Of a DNA stretch of 64,000 nt, positions 27,391-36,267 are shown piece after piece; positions within the stretch are counted from its first letter, which is position 1; every line of letters begins with the position of its first letter. The DNA is from Rhizobiales bacterium CCH3-A5 (GTDB lineage Bacteria > Pseudomonadota > Alphaproteobacteria > Rhizobiales > Beijerinckiaceae): contig LSIB01000098.1 in assembly GCA_001556025.1 (NCBI GenBank), positions 59,044 through 123,043 of the forward strand, read 5' to 3'. The position numbers and the translations under genes were made by a program. The notes beneath the pieces are model-generated. The model was not told where the DNA came from. It did no database searches and saw only the letters and a program-made list of their open reading frames with translations.

Positions 27391-28518
27391 TCAGTGCTGG
27401 GCGCCGACCGCGCCTGATGTGACGTGGAAGCGCTGCGCGCCGGCGGGCAGGTCGGCGAACAGCGCGGGGTCGGCCCCGGTCAGCCAGACCTGACAGCCCA
27501 GCCGCGTCAGCCCGTCATAGAGCGCCGCGCGCCGGCGCGGGTCGAGATGGGCGGCGATCTCATCGAGCAGCACCAGCGGCGCGATGCCCGTCATCGCCGC
27601 GACGAGGCGGGCATGGGCGAGCACGAGCCCGATCAGCAGCGCCTTCTGCTCGCCGGTCGAGCCGAGTTCAGCCGCGATGTCCTTCTGGGCGTGGCGCACG
27701 ACGAGGTCCGAGGCCTGCGGGCCTGCGAGCGTGCGCCCTGCCGCGCGGTCGCGGTTGCGGCCCTGGCGCAGCAGCGCGCGATAGGCGTCCTCGGCGTCGA
27801 TCGACGGGCGGCTTTGCACCAGCGCGTCGATCTCGCCCGCCAGCATCAGCGAGGCGTCGGGAAAAGGCGAAGCGGCATCGGCATTGTCCGCGATGATCGC
27901 CGACAGGCGCGCCACCGTCTCAGCGCGGGCGGCGGCGACCGAAACGCCGAGCTCGGCGATCTCGCGCTCGACCCCGTCGAGCCAGTGCGCCTCGTGCGGC
28001 GTCTCGTCGAGGATGCGGTTGCGTGAGCGCAGCGCGCGTTCGAGCGCGTTGGAGCGGCCCGCATGGGCCGGATCGACAGCGAGCACCAGCCGGTCGAGGA
28101 AGCGGCGGCGGTCGCCTGCCGCGCCCCGGAACAGCCCGTCGAGATCGGGCGTCAGCCAGACCAGCCGCAGATGCTCGCTGAAGGCCAGCGCCGAGCCGAC
28201 CGACGCGCCGTCGATGCGGGCCAGCCGCGAGCGCCTGCCGTCCGCATCGGCCGGGCCCAGCCCCGCCCCGAGCCGGGGACCGTCCTCGGCGAGCGCGATC
28301 GAGACCGCAAACGAGCCCGGCCCACTTTGGCGCGCCATCGACGGCAGATCCGCCCGGCGCAGGCCCCGGCCCGGCGCAAACAGCGACAGCGCCTCCAGCA
28401 GATTTGTCTTGCCCGCCCCGTTTTCCCCGACAAGCGCAACGATTTGGCCCCCGATCGTCAGATCGAGGGCCTCGTAGGAGCGGAAATCCTGCAGGATCAG
28501 GCGCGCGACGGCGGCCAT
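27391..28518 (-). CDS. recF: DNA replication/repair ATPase RecF
   Basis: A 375-residue SMC-like ATPase. Walker A is VGENGAGKTNLLEALSLFAP near residue 32, the ABC-type signature is near GEQKALLIGLVLAHARLV, and Walker B is PLVLLDEIAAHLD. With RecO and RecR it loads RecA at single-strand gaps. The N-terminal LILQDFRSYEALDLTI is the usual RecF start. It lies 14 bp after dnaN in the same direction, preserving the dnaA-dnaN-recF order. The start is the ATG at 28518. Confidence 0.95.
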   Translation of the reverse strand: MAAVARLILQDFRSYEALDLTIGGQIVALVGENGAGKTNLLEALSLFAPGRGLRRADLPSMARQSGPGSFAVSIALAEDGPRLGAGLGPADADGRRSRLARIDGASVGSALAFSEHLRLVWLTPDLDGLFRGAAGDRRRFLDRLVLAVDPAHAGRSNALERALRSRNRILDETPHEAHWLDGVEREIAELGVSVAAARAETVARLSAIIADNADAASPFPDASLMLAGEIDALVQSRPSIDAEDAYRALLRQGRNRDRAAGRTLAGPQASDLVVRHAQKDIAAELGSTGEQKALLIGLVLAHARLVAAMTGIAPLVLLDEIAAHLDPRRRAALYDGLTRLGCQVWLTGADPALFADLPAGAQRFHVTSGAVGAQH

Positions 28519-28532
28519 GGCAGCGATGGCTG

Positions 28533-29648
28533 CTAGACGCGCATCGGCATCAGCACATAGAGCGCCGACGCCCCCTCGCGATCCTGGATCACCGTCGGCG
28601 AACCCGGATCGGCGAGCTTGAGCAGGGCCGTGTCGCCGTCGAGCTGCTGGGCGATGTCCATCAGATAGCGGGCGTTGAAGCCGATATCGAGCGGGGTTGC
28701 ATCGTAATCGACCTCGACCTCCTCGGTGGCGGAGCCGGAGTCGGGATTGGTCACCGAGAGCGTCATCCGGCCATCGGCCATGGAGAGCTTCACGGCGCGG
28801 CCGCGCTCCGACGAGATTGTCGAGACGCGGTCGACCGAAGCCTGAAAATCACTCTTGTCGACGGTCAGCAGCTTGTCGTTGCCGCTGGGGATGACGCGCT
28901 GATAATCGGGGAAGGTGCCGTCGATCAGCTTGGAGGTCAGCACAACCGCGTGGGCCGCGACGCGGATCTTGGTCGCCGACAGCTCGACCAGGACTTCGCT
29001 GTCGCCATCTTCCAGCAGCTTCTGGATTTCCGCCACGGCCTTGCGCGGCACGATCACGCCGGGCATGCCGACCGCGCCCGCGGGCGCCGCCGTATCGACG
29101 CGGGCGAGGCGGTGGCCATCGGTCGCGACGGCGCGCAGCAGGCTGCGGCTATCGACCTCGATCGCATGCAGATAGATGCCGTTGAGATAGTAGCGCGTCT
29201 CCTCGGTCGAGATCGCAAACTGGGTCTTGTCGATCAGGCGCTTCAATTCGCCGGCCGCCAGCCTGAAGCTGTGCGCCATCTCGCCAGCGGTGATGTCGGG
29301 GAAATCGCTCTCGGGCAGGGTCTGGAGCTGGAAGCGCGAACGCCCTGAGCGCAGCACGAGGCCGGTGTCGCCAGTGGTCTCCAGCGAGACCTGCGCGCCG
29401 TCGGGCAGCTTGCGCACGATGTCGTAGAGCGTGTGGGCCGGAACCGTTGTCGCGCCGGTCTCGGCCACGTCGGCCGGCACGGTCTCGACCACCTCGATGT
29501 CGAGATCGGTCGCCTTCAGCCGCAGGCCGCCATCGGTCGCGCTGAGAAGGAGATTGGAGAGGATCGGGATCGTATTGCGGCGCTCCACCACGCGATGCAC
29601 ATGGCCCAGCGACTTCAGCAGCGTGGAACGTTCGACCGTGACCTTCAT
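28533..29648 (-). CDS. dnaN: DNA polymerase III sliding clamp (beta subunit)
   Basis: The protein has 371 residues from the ATG at 29648 (MKVTVERSTLLKSLGHVHRV); an upstream in-frame ATG at 29714 would add a basic 22-residue stretch unlike other clamps. The three clamp domains are visible, with RRNTIPILSNLLLSATDGGL in domain I and the C-terminal QDREGASALYVLMPMRV. DnaN forms the ring that tethers polymerase III. It lies 153 bp after dnaA and is followed by recF. Confidence 0.96.
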   Translation of the reverse strand: MKVTVERSTLLKSLGHVHRVVERRNTIPILSNLLLSATDGGLRLKATDLDIEVVETVPADVAETGATTVPAHTLYDIVRKLPDGAQVSLETTGDTGLVLRSGRSRFQLQTLPESDFPDITAGEMAHSFRLAAGELKRLIDKTQFAISTEETRYYLNGIYLHAIEVDSRSLLRAVATDGHRLARVDTAAPAGAVGMPGVIVPRKAVAEIQKLLEDGDSEVLVELSATKIRVAAHAVVLTSKLIDGTFPDYQRVIPSGNDKLLTVDKSDFQASVDRVSTISSERGRAVKLSMADGRMTLSVTNPDSGSATEEVEVDYDATPLDIGFNARYLMDIAQQLDGDTALLKLADPGSPTVIQDREGASALYVLMPMRV

Positions 29649-29801
29649 AGCAACTGTCTTCTGGCGTGGCTTGCGCCCGCGCGGTCGCGCGAGCTGCGGA
29701 ATGGCCGCAGACATTGCCGGAGGGCGTCTGGCGGCGCAAGGGCGCGATCGGCCGCAATCACAGCCAAAAGCGCCGCTGCGCCGCGCGCCTTTGCGAAAGC
29801 C

Positions 29802-31355
29802 TCACTCCTGCAGCATGCGCTTCAGCAGATCGACCTCGTCATGCAGCGAGCGATCCTCGCTGATCGCCTTCTCGATCTTGCGCACGGCATGCAGCACCGT
29901 GGTGTGATCGCGCCCTCCGAATCGGCGGCCGATCTCCGGCAGCGAGCGCGGCGTCAGCGCCTTGGCGAGATACATCGCGATCTGGCGCGGCTTGACTACG
30001 GCCGCCGTGCGGCGCTCGGAAAGAATATCGGCCCGGCTGACATTGTAGCGCGAGGCGACGAGCTTCTGGATCTCCTCGATCTTGACCCGACGCGGCTCGC
30101 GCGTGCGGACGAGATCGCGGATCGCGGCCTCGGCCGTCTCCAGCGTAACGGGCTGGCCAGACAGCGTGGCATGGGCGAGCAGGCGGTTGGCCGCACCGTC
30201 GAGATCGCGGCCATTGGTGGCGACGACGCGGGCGACATAGGCGACTACGTCCGCATTGACGTGGAAATTCGCATGGGTCGCCTGCAGCGCGGCCAGCCGC
30301 GCGCCGATGATCTTGGCCCTGAGCTCCTCGTCGAGATCGCCGACCTCGACCACGAGCCCGCCGCCGAGGCGCGAGCGGATGCGCTCGTCGAGCGCTTCCA
30401 GATCATTGGCGAGCCGGTCGCCGGCGACGACGATCTGCTTGCCCGCGTCGATCAGCGCATTGATGGTGTGGCCGAATTCCTGCTGGATCGAGCGGCCCTG
30501 GATGAACTGGACGTCGTCGACGACGAGCAGGTCGATGCCGCGCAGCTTCTCCTTGAAGGCGAGCGCCGTCTGCGCCTTCAGAGCGGCGACGAAGCCGTAC
30601 ATGAAGCGGTCGGCAGTGAAATAGGCGACGCGCTTGCCGTGGCGGCGGGCCTCCTGCGCGACGGCTTGCAGCAGATGCGTCTTGCCCAGGCCGACGCCGG
30701 CATGGATGTAGAGGGGGTTGTAGGGCGTCTGGCCGGCGGGAGCCGCCGCGATACGCTCGGCGGCGGCGAAAGCGAGCTGGTTCGACTTGCCGACGATGAA
30801 ACTCTCGAAGCTCATGCGCCGGTCGAGCAGCGTGCCGCAGGCATCGACGAGATCGGCCTCGAGGGTCGAGCCGACCTGTGTCTCGACCGGCTTCTGGGCG
30901 ACGGGGGAGGCGGCAGGCGCAGCGGAAGCCGAGCGCAGGCGCAGGGGCGCGGCCGTCTCGCGAACGACAGCGGGAGCCGTCTCGCGCGCCACCTGTCGCA
31001 CCGAGAGCACGATGCCGTTCAGGCCCGGCAGCTCGGCCATGCAGTTGACCCGCAGCCGTTCGGCGTAATGCGCCTCGAGCCAGCTTTTCAGGAACCGGGT
31101 CGGCACGGTGAGATAGGCCACGCCATCGACGATCGCGCCGATCTCGACGCGGGCGAACCAGCTCGAGAACACGTCTTCCCCAAGCTCGGCGCGTAGCCGC
31201 CGGCGGACGCGCTCCCAGGCTTCCGCGATCGAAACGGGCTTGGCTTCCCCGTCATCGTCGCCGCCGCCATTGCCCAGCAGCGGCAGATCAGCGACCAGCG
31301 CCATCGGAGCCGCCACCGCCGCAATCGCCTCAGTCGTATCCGGTCGTTCGAACAT
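29802..31355 (-). CDS. dnaA: chromosomal replication initiator DnaA
   Basis: A 517-residue AAA+ initiator. N-terminal domain I (about residues 40-115, with [20 protein letters not shown]) is preceded by a roughly 40-residue extension and followed by an Ala/Pro-rich linker. The AAA+ domain has Walker [14 protein letters not shown] and Walker [11 protein letters not shown]. Domain IV ends with the DnaA-box-binding signature [15 protein letters not shown]. It opens the origin and controls replication start. It heads the leftward dnaA-dnaN-recF group and is preceded by a 0.8-kb non-coding region reaching rpsT. Confidence 0.96.
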   Translation of the reverse strand: MFERPDTTEAIAAVAAPMALVADLPLLGNGGGDDDGEAKPVSIAEAWERVRRRLRAELGEDVFSSWFARVEIGAIVDGVAYLTVPTRFLKSWLEAHYAERLRVNCMAELPGLNGIVLSVRQVARETAPAVVRETAAPLRLRSASAAPAASPVAQKPVETQVGSTLEADLVDACGTLLDRRMSFESFIVGKSNQLAFAAAERIAAAPAGQTPYNPLYIHAGVGLGKTHLLQAVAQEARRHGKRVAYFTADRFMYGFVAALKAQTALAFKEKLRGIDLLVVDDVQFIQGRSIQQEFGHTINALIDAGKQIVVAGDRLANDLEALDERIRSRLGGGLVVEVGDLDEELRAKIIGARLAALQATHANFHVNADVVAYVARVVATNGRDLDGAANRLLAHATLSGQPVTLETAEAAIRDLVRTREPRRVKIEEIQKLVASRYNVSRADILSERRTAAVVKPRQIAMYLAKALTPRSLPEIGRRFGGRDHTTVLHAVRKIEKAISEDRSLHDEVDLLKRMLQE

Positions 31356-32083
31356 CAGTTTGCCCCATCTCTAAAAATTCTGGCGCACCTGGCGAAGACC
31401 GCCGCAATGCGGCAGCCCGCCGGCGCTGTTGGCCGGTTGAAATGACAGGTCCTCCGCGCGACGGCCTCCAGCCGCGCAGGGTTCCCGCCTCCGATTTCGT
31501 CGATTACGCTAGGCGGCTCGCCGCAGGCGAAGCTCCACCCCGTCTCAACTCAACAAGACAAGGCATAGCATTCTCCAACCCCCCCACAGGTCGCGAGCCA
31601 AAAACGCCGATCATCTTTCGGAAATCCCCGGCGGGCATTGCTGTCCGTCCGGCGATGAAAAGACCTTACAGGGCGCTCTCGAACGGGCGCAATATCCCTC
31701 TCAGCCGGCTTCCGAGAGTCACCCCTGGCGCGGGCCGAAATGACCTATCGGCAGGCATGTTGCAATTGGTTGGGGAACTTAAGATTTTCTTCACCAACGG
31801 CCCGCCGGAGCAGCCGCGAATCTTTTTTTTTCGAATCGCGCCGGACGCCTCCAAGACTCCCGGCGATTCCCGTCCGGCAAATCGTTTGCCCGCTAAATTC
31901 ATGAAATATATGAGCTTTTGATGATCGGTCAATTTGACCGAAAGCCTGGTTTTCCGGCCCTGAGACGAGCCCGAGAGTCAAGCGCGCAAAGCCGTGGAAA
32001 GACTGCGGAATCGGCTTGCCAAGGGGTCCGAATCGGACATTTCGTTTCCGTTGCAAAAACGCAACAGCAGGGTCGTCAGCCAA
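31356..32083. other. non-coding spacer upstream of dnaA
   Basis: About 0.73 kb without a convincing gene. Short frames on both strands have no family resemblance or ribosome-binding sites. The right half (about 31770-31960) is more AT-rich than the surroundings, with a T9 run at 31825-31834 and the palindrome at 31926-31940. It must hold the dnaA promoter. By eye no close match to the DnaA box TTATCCACA was found, so the sequence does not support an origin call here; in relatives the origin is often near hemE. Confidence 0.6.
31926..31940. promoter_or_regulatory. operator-like palindrome CGGTCAA-T-TTGACCG
   Basis: A perfect 7-bp inverted repeat with a single central base, in the AT-rich part of the spacer between rpsT and dnaA. 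Such compact symmetric sites usually bind dimeric regulators. The cognate protein is unknown. It lies about 570 bp upstream of dnaA and downstream of the rpsT terminator, so it is most likely to affect dnaA or local chromosome structure. Confidence 0.45.
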
Positions 32084-32110
32084 CGAAAAACCCGGCCTCG
32101 CGGCCGGGTT
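32084..32110 (-). terminator. Rho-independent terminator of rpsT
   Basis: Read on the minus strand, a perfect 9-bp stem AACCCGGCC / GGCCGGGTT with a 4-nt loop (arms 32102-32110 and 32089-32097) is followed by TTTTTCG. It begins 37 bp after the rpsT stop codon. The T-tract is on the rpsT strand only, so it separates rpsT transcripts from dnaA downstream. Confidence 0.88.
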
Positions 32111-32146
32111 GAAAAACGTCGATTGAGAGCCGAAACCGGCAATGGT

Positions 32147-32413
32147 TCAGGCGCCGAGAGCACCGACCCGAGCTGACAGGCGCGAGACCTTGCGCGACGC
32201 GGTGTTCTTGTGAACCACGCCCTTCTGGGCGGCGCGCATGATCTCCGGCTGGGCGGCCTTGAGAGCGGCGGCGGCAGCGCTCTTGTCGCCCGAGGCGATC
32301 GCCTCCTCGACCTTGCGCAGGAAGGTGCGCATCCGCGAACGGCGCGCCTTGTTGACCTCGGTGCGGCGCTCGATCTTGCGCGTCGCCTTTTTCGCCGACG
32401 TCGTATTGGCCAT
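32147..32413 (-). CDS. rpsT: 30S ribosomal protein S20
   Basis: The protein has 88 residues from the ATG at 32413 ([20 protein letters not shown]). An ATG at 32434 in frame would add seven residues not found in S20. The highly basic helices ([38 protein letters not shown]) are those of S20, which binds the 5' domain of 16S rRNA early in assembly. It is monocistronic, with a strong terminator 37 bp downstream. The rpsT-dnaA neighbourhood is common in Hyphomicrobiales. Confidence 0.97.
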   Translation of the reverse strand: MANTTSAKKATRKIERRTEVNKARRSRMRTFLRKVEEAIASGDKSAAAAALKAAQPEIMRAAQKGVVHKNTASRKVSRLSARVGALGA

Positions 32414-32607
32414 CGGAAACGTCCCTGTCTTCATCGTGGCCGTGCGCCCTGGCGTTCATGCCCGGCGGGAACCGACCGCTACCATCATGGAAATGCGGGT
32501 GCGCTGACGGAAGGCTTTCGCCCGTCATCGCGAGAGGCTGGGCTATAGTGCCTGATCGGTCCGGCGTCAACGGCCGATTGCGCTCTTGATGACGTTGGGA
32601 CGACAGC

Positions 32608-33600
32608 TCAGGCGATGAAGCGGGCGAAGCTCGCCAGATCGACATTGCCGCCGCTGATGATGACCCCGACGCGCTTGCCCGCAACCGGAACGGCCCCGGA
32701 GAAGGCGGCCGCCGCCGCAAGGCACCCGGTCGGCTCCACAACCATCTTCATGCGCTCGGCGAAGAAGGCCATGGCCTCGACAAGCTGGGCGTCGCTGACC
32801 GTGACGATGTCCTCGACCAGCGCCTGGATGATCGGGAAGGTGTAGTCGCCCAGAAACGGCGTCTGCGCCCCGTCCGCGATCGTCTTGGGAACGGCGATTT
32901 TCACGATCTTGCCCGAGCGGAACGATTGCTGCCCGTCATTGCCGGCCTCCGGCTCGACGCCATAGACCTTGCAGTCGGGGTTGAGCGCCCTGGCCGCGAG
33001 CGCCGCACCCGCCAGCAGACCGCCGCCGCCGAGGCAGACCAGCAGGATGTCGAAGGGGCCGGCATCCTCGATCAGCTCCCTGGTCGCCGTGCCCTGCCCG
33101 GCAATGACGTCAGGGTGGTCATAGGGCGGGATCAGCGTCAGCCCGCGCTCGGCGGCCATCCTGTTGCCGATTTCGAGCCGGTCCTGCGTGTAGCGGTCAT
33201 ACAGCACGACCTCCCCGCTATAGCCGCGCGTGGCGGCGACTTTGGCGGCGGGCGCGTCCTCCGGCATGATGATCGTGGTCGGCACGCCGAGCAGTTGCCC
33301 AGACAGCGCGATCGCCTGAGCATGGTTGCCCGATGAGAAGGTCAGAACGCCAGCTTTCTTGCGCTCGGGCGACAGCGCCGAGATGGCGTTGTAGCCGCCG
33401 CGGAACTTGAACGCGCCCATGCGCTGCAGGTTTTCCGGCTTGAAGACGAGCGAGGCCCCCATGCGCTCGTCGGCGGTGCGCGAGGTCAGGGCCGGCGTGT
33501 GATGGGCGACGCCCCTGATCCGTCCGGCTGCGGTCTCGACATCGGCATAGGTCGGCAGGACGAGGGGGCTTGCGCCCTCGATGCGTGCGGCGGCGGTCAT
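32608..33600 (-). CDS. threonine/serine dehydratase, PLP fold type II
   Basis: A 330-residue PLP enzyme without the C-terminal ACT-like domain of biosynthetic IlvA, thus of the catabolic threonine dehydratase/serine racemase type. The PLP lysine is in GAFKFRGGYNA near residue 66, SSGNHAQAIA binds the substrate carboxylate, and CLGGGGLLAGAALA holds the cofactor phosphate. It would deaminate threonine or serine to the 2-oxo acid, or racemise serine. It is 130 bp from crtC, in the same direction, with no functional link evident. Confidence 0.88.
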   Translation of the reverse strand: MTAAARIEGASPLVLPTYADVETAAGRIRGVAHHTPALTSRTADERMGASLVFKPENLQRMGAFKFRGGYNAISALSPERKKAGVLTFSSGNHAQAIALSGQLLGVPTTIIMPEDAPAAKVAATRGYSGEVVLYDRYTQDRLEIGNRMAAERGLTLIPPYDHPDVIAGQGTATRELIEDAGPFDILLVCLGGGGLLAGAALAARALNPDCKVYGVEPEAGNDGQQSFRSGKIVKIAVPKTIADGAQTPFLGDYTFPIIQALVEDIVTVSDAQLVEAMAFFAERMKMVVEPTGCLAAAAAFSGAVPVAGKRVGVIISGGNVDLASFARFIA

Positions 33601-33730
33601 GCTGGCTTCGTCCTGCGCTTGGTTGGGCTTTCCGCCATGGTGTCAGCACAGGCAGGCGCGCTTCAAGTCAAAGAAAGTCGCTTCCGCCATGCATGGCGCT
33701 GATCGGTCTCCGTGAGCGAGAGATTCCGGC

Positions 33731-34648
33731 TCAGCCCCGGCGCGGCATGCGGAAAGGCAGCATCGCCTGCACGACCGGGCTCCTGAAGCGGTCGAGCGAG
33801 AGGCTCTCATGCATCGCGGTGACCGGCTCGCCGCCGAGATCCGTCCGTACCAGCGAGCGCGCATAGAAGGGCGTGTCCTCCAGCGTCTCGACCAGTTCCG
33901 CTGGACGGCCTGTATCGCCGCGCGTTTCGCGCGCGATCCGCCAGCCGCTTTTTCGGAGATGCGCGATCGGCGGCGGCGTGAAGGCGGTCGCGGTCCCGGC
34001 TTCATCGAAGCCCCAGCCATAATCGAAGGCGGAGCCGTCGCGCCTTGTGCCGCCATAGAGCACGGCCGCTCCCCGCCGCGTGTACGCGCGCGACCAGTGC
34101 CAGTCGCGAAATCCGTCCGCGATCGGGACGTCACCCTGGTTCATGTCGAGATAGCCCGGCCCCTGCCAGCGCAGACCGGGCTCCGAAAGATCGACCTCGA
34201 CCGTCGAGATCGGCGCGATCGGCCACCAGCGATGGTTGCCCAAGGGATTGAGCGTCACGACATGGTCGGTGACGGCCTTGGGACGGACCCGCACCATGCC
34301 GCGCACCCGGCGCGGGATAGGCAGCGGCATGCCGATCTCCTCGATCGCGATGGTCAGCGTCTCGCCATCCCAGTGCAGGGCGCTCGGGCCGATCACGAAG
34401 CGATGCGGCTCGACCGCGACATGCCGGCGGCCGCGCTCGGTCATGGCCCAGCGCCCGACGCCGGGCCCGTAGAGCGCGACATTGAGCGCGCAGTGATTCA
34501 AAGGTTCAGCCAGTCCGCGCCTTCGCGCGAATGCATAGTAAGGCGAGAAGACGCTGCCGATGAAGGCGATGATGCTCAGGCCATGGCGGCCATCCTCGCT
34601 CAGCGCATCGACATACCACCAGACATAGCCGCCGGGCGGCACGCTCAC
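33731..34648 (-). CDS. crtC: carotenoid 1,2-hydratase (hydroxyneurosporene synthase)
   Basis: The protein is about 305 residues if it starts at the GTG at 34648, which overlaps the crtD stop codon (GTGA). The frame stays open upstream to 34948, but that part is only the shadow of crtD. CrtC adds water to the C1,2 double bond of acyclic carotenoids in the spheroidene/spirilloxanthin route. Family segments are IAFIGSVFSPYYAFARRRG and GPGYLDMNQGDVPIADGFRD followed by WHWSRAY. It forms a leftward operon with crtD and is probably controlled by the PpsR-type site before crtD. Confidence 0.9.
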   Translation of the reverse strand: MSVPPGGYVWWYVDALSEDGRHGLSIIAFIGSVFSPYYAFARRRGLAEPLNHCALNVALYGPGVGRWAMTERGRRHVAVEPHRFVIGPSALHWDGETLTIAIEEIGMPLPIPRRVRGMVRVRPKAVTDHVVTLNPLGNHRWWPIAPISTVEVDLSEPGLRWQGPGYLDMNQGDVPIADGFRDWHWSRAYTRRGAAVLYGGTRRDGSAFDYGWGFDEAGTATAFTPPPIAHLRKSGWRIARETRGDTGRPAELVETLEDTPFYARSLVRTDLGGEPVTAMHESLSLDRFRSPVVQAMLPFRMPRRG

Positions 34649-36138
34649 ATCGAAGCGCGGTCCGCCAGCAGCGCCTGCGCCGCGATCAGCCCCGAGAGGG
34701 CCGCCATCGGCACGCCCGGCCCCGGATGGACCGAGCCCCCCGCCCAATACAGCCCCGGCAGGCGCGAGCGCGAGCCCGGCCGGCTGAAACTTGCCATCGC
34801 GCCATGCGTCGCCCGGCCATAGAGCGCGCCCCCCGTCGCCGGATAGCGCTTCTCCCAGTCGCAGGGCTGCGTCGTCAGGACATGGTCCTCCTTCAGCCCG
34901 ACCGTCAGCCCGCAGGCGGCCAGCCGCGACAGGGTCGTGTCCAGACATTGCGCGATCTCCGTGGAAGGCAGGGGGCCGTGGTCGCCGGTCGGCGGGGCGT
35001 TGACGAGAATCAGCAGGCGTTCAGTGCCGGTCGGTGGCGGTCCGGTCTCGTCGCGGTCCTGCGCGCAGACATAGATCGTCGGCTCCCACGGCAGTTTTCC
35101 GCGCTTGAAGATGGCGTCGAACTCGGCCCGATAGTCGCGCGAGAAAAAGACATTGTGCCGGTGCAGCGGAAAGCCGTCCGTCTGCGCCACAACCGACCAT
35201 GTCAGCGCCGAGAGCGAGCGGTCGGCCGGCCGGATCTCCGGCGCGAAGGGCGCGGCGTCCGCGCCAAACCGGCCCGACGCGATGGCGTTGACGTCGGCGT
35301 TGCTGACGACGGCGTCGGCGAACAGCGTCTCGCCGTCGCTTAGGCGCACGCCGGCTGCGCGCCCGCCGGCGACGACGATCTCGGAGACGGTCCTGCCATA
35401 GACCAGCCGCGCACCCTTCGCCGCGGCGAGCCCGGCCAGCGCCTGCGCAAGCCTGTGCATCCCGCCATCGACCGTCCAGACGCCCTCCTGCTCGACATGG
35501 GCGACGAGCATCAGCGTCGCGGGCGCGGCGAAGGGCGAGGAGCCGCAATAGGTGGCGTAGCGGCCGAAGAGCTGGCGCAGACGCTGGTCCTGAAAGGCCT
35601 TGCCGAGCGCGTCCCAGAGCGTTCCGAACGGACTCGTCGCCCAGAGCCTCCCCAGCCCGCCGAACCCGGCCTGCTGCACGAGACCAAGCGGGCTTGGCCG
35701 CTCGCGCGCCATGAAACTGTCCTTCAGCGCGTCGTGGATCCCGCGCGCCTGCGCGCAGAAGGCCAGGTAGTTGCGCCCCTCCGCGGGGCCGGCGAAGGCG
35801 GCGATGGCGTCCGCCGAGGCGGCGCGATCGGCGAAGAGATCGAGCCGCTCGGTCTCGCTCCAGGCGTGGCGGGCGAGGATCGCAGCCGGCGTCAGCGCGA
35901 CATGCGCGTCGAGGTTCTCGCCGATCTCGGCAAGGATCCGGTCGAAGACCCAGCGCATGGTGAGCACGGTCGGCCCGGCGTCGAGCCGGCGATGATCGAC
36001 CAGCACCTCGCGCATCTTGCCGCCGGGCTGGTCGGCCTTCTCGACCACGGTCACGGCGAGGCCTTTGCCCGCGAGCAGCAACGCCGCGACGAGCCCGCCC
36101 ATGCCGGCCCCGATCACCACGATGCGCTGCTTCGCCAC
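34645..36138 (-). CDS. crtD: carotenoid 3,4-desaturase (methoxyneurosporene dehydrogenase)
   Basis: A 497-residue FAD enzyme. The start is placed at the GTG at 36138 (VAKQRIVVIGAGMGGLVAAL), directly before the dinucleotide-binding fold; an ATG at 36252 would add 38 unrelated residues and overlap the regulatory site. The C-terminal flavin signature is GLYWAGGSVHPGPGVPMAAL. CrtD introduces the C3,4 double bond after CrtC-dependent hydration and CrtF methylation. It overlaps crtC by 4 bp and diverges from crtE with a PpsR/CrtJ-type palindrome between them. Confidence 0.9.
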   Translation of the reverse strand: MAKQRIVVIGAGMGGLVAALLLAGKGLAVTVVEKADQPGGKMREVLVDHRRLDAGPTVLTMRWVFDRILAEIGENLDAHVALTPAAILARHAWSETERLDLFADRAASADAIAAFAGPAEGRNYLAFCAQARGIHDALKDSFMARERPSPLGLVQQAGFGGLGRLWATSPFGTLWDALGKAFQDQRLRQLFGRYATYCGSSPFAAPATLMLVAHVEQEGVWTVDGGMHRLAQALAGLAAAKGARLVYGRTVSEIVVAGGRAAGVRLSDGETLFADAVVSNADVNAIASGRFGADAAPFAPEIRPADRSLSALTWSVVAQTDGFPLHRHNVFFSRDYRAEFDAIFKRGKLPWEPTIYVCAQDRDETGPPPTGTERLLILVNAPPTGDHGPLPSTEIAQCLDTTLSRLAACGLTVGLKEDHVLTTQPCDWEKRYPATGGALYGRATHGAMASFSRPGSRSRLPGLYWAGGSVHPGPGVPMAALSGLIAAQALLADRASM

Positions 36139-36204
36139 CGTCGTCCGCTCCTGAGCCTTCGCTGGGCCCGTGTCAGGCTGAATGATTGACAAGCCAATCC
36201 CGAC

Positions 36205-36222
36205 TGTCCAATCTACTTTACA
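36205..36222. promoter_or_regulatory. PpsR/CrtJ-type site in the crtD-crtE gap
   Basis: TGTCCAATCTACTTTACA fits the consensus TGT-N12-ACA of the photosynthesis repressor PpsR/CrtJ. It lies 67 bp from the crtD start and 46 bp from crtE, so one site could repress both directions. No second copy at the classical 8-bp spacing was found on either side. The regulator gene is not in the window. Confidence 0.7.
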
Positions 36223-36267
36223 TATTGAGTGACAGTTTGAAAGAACGCTCATTCACGGGAGACGGCG

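Noticed and set aside
31356..32083. Chromosomal origin (oriC) in the rpsT-dnaA spacer
   Set aside because: No close match to the DnaA box TTATCCACA was found by eye, and in related bacteria the origin is commonly near hemE. A skew analysis would be needed.
34649..34948. N-terminal extension of CrtC by 100 residues
   Set aside because: This segment overlaps the coding C-terminus of crtD and has no CrtC similarity; GTG at 34648 overlaps the crtD stop and fits an operon start.
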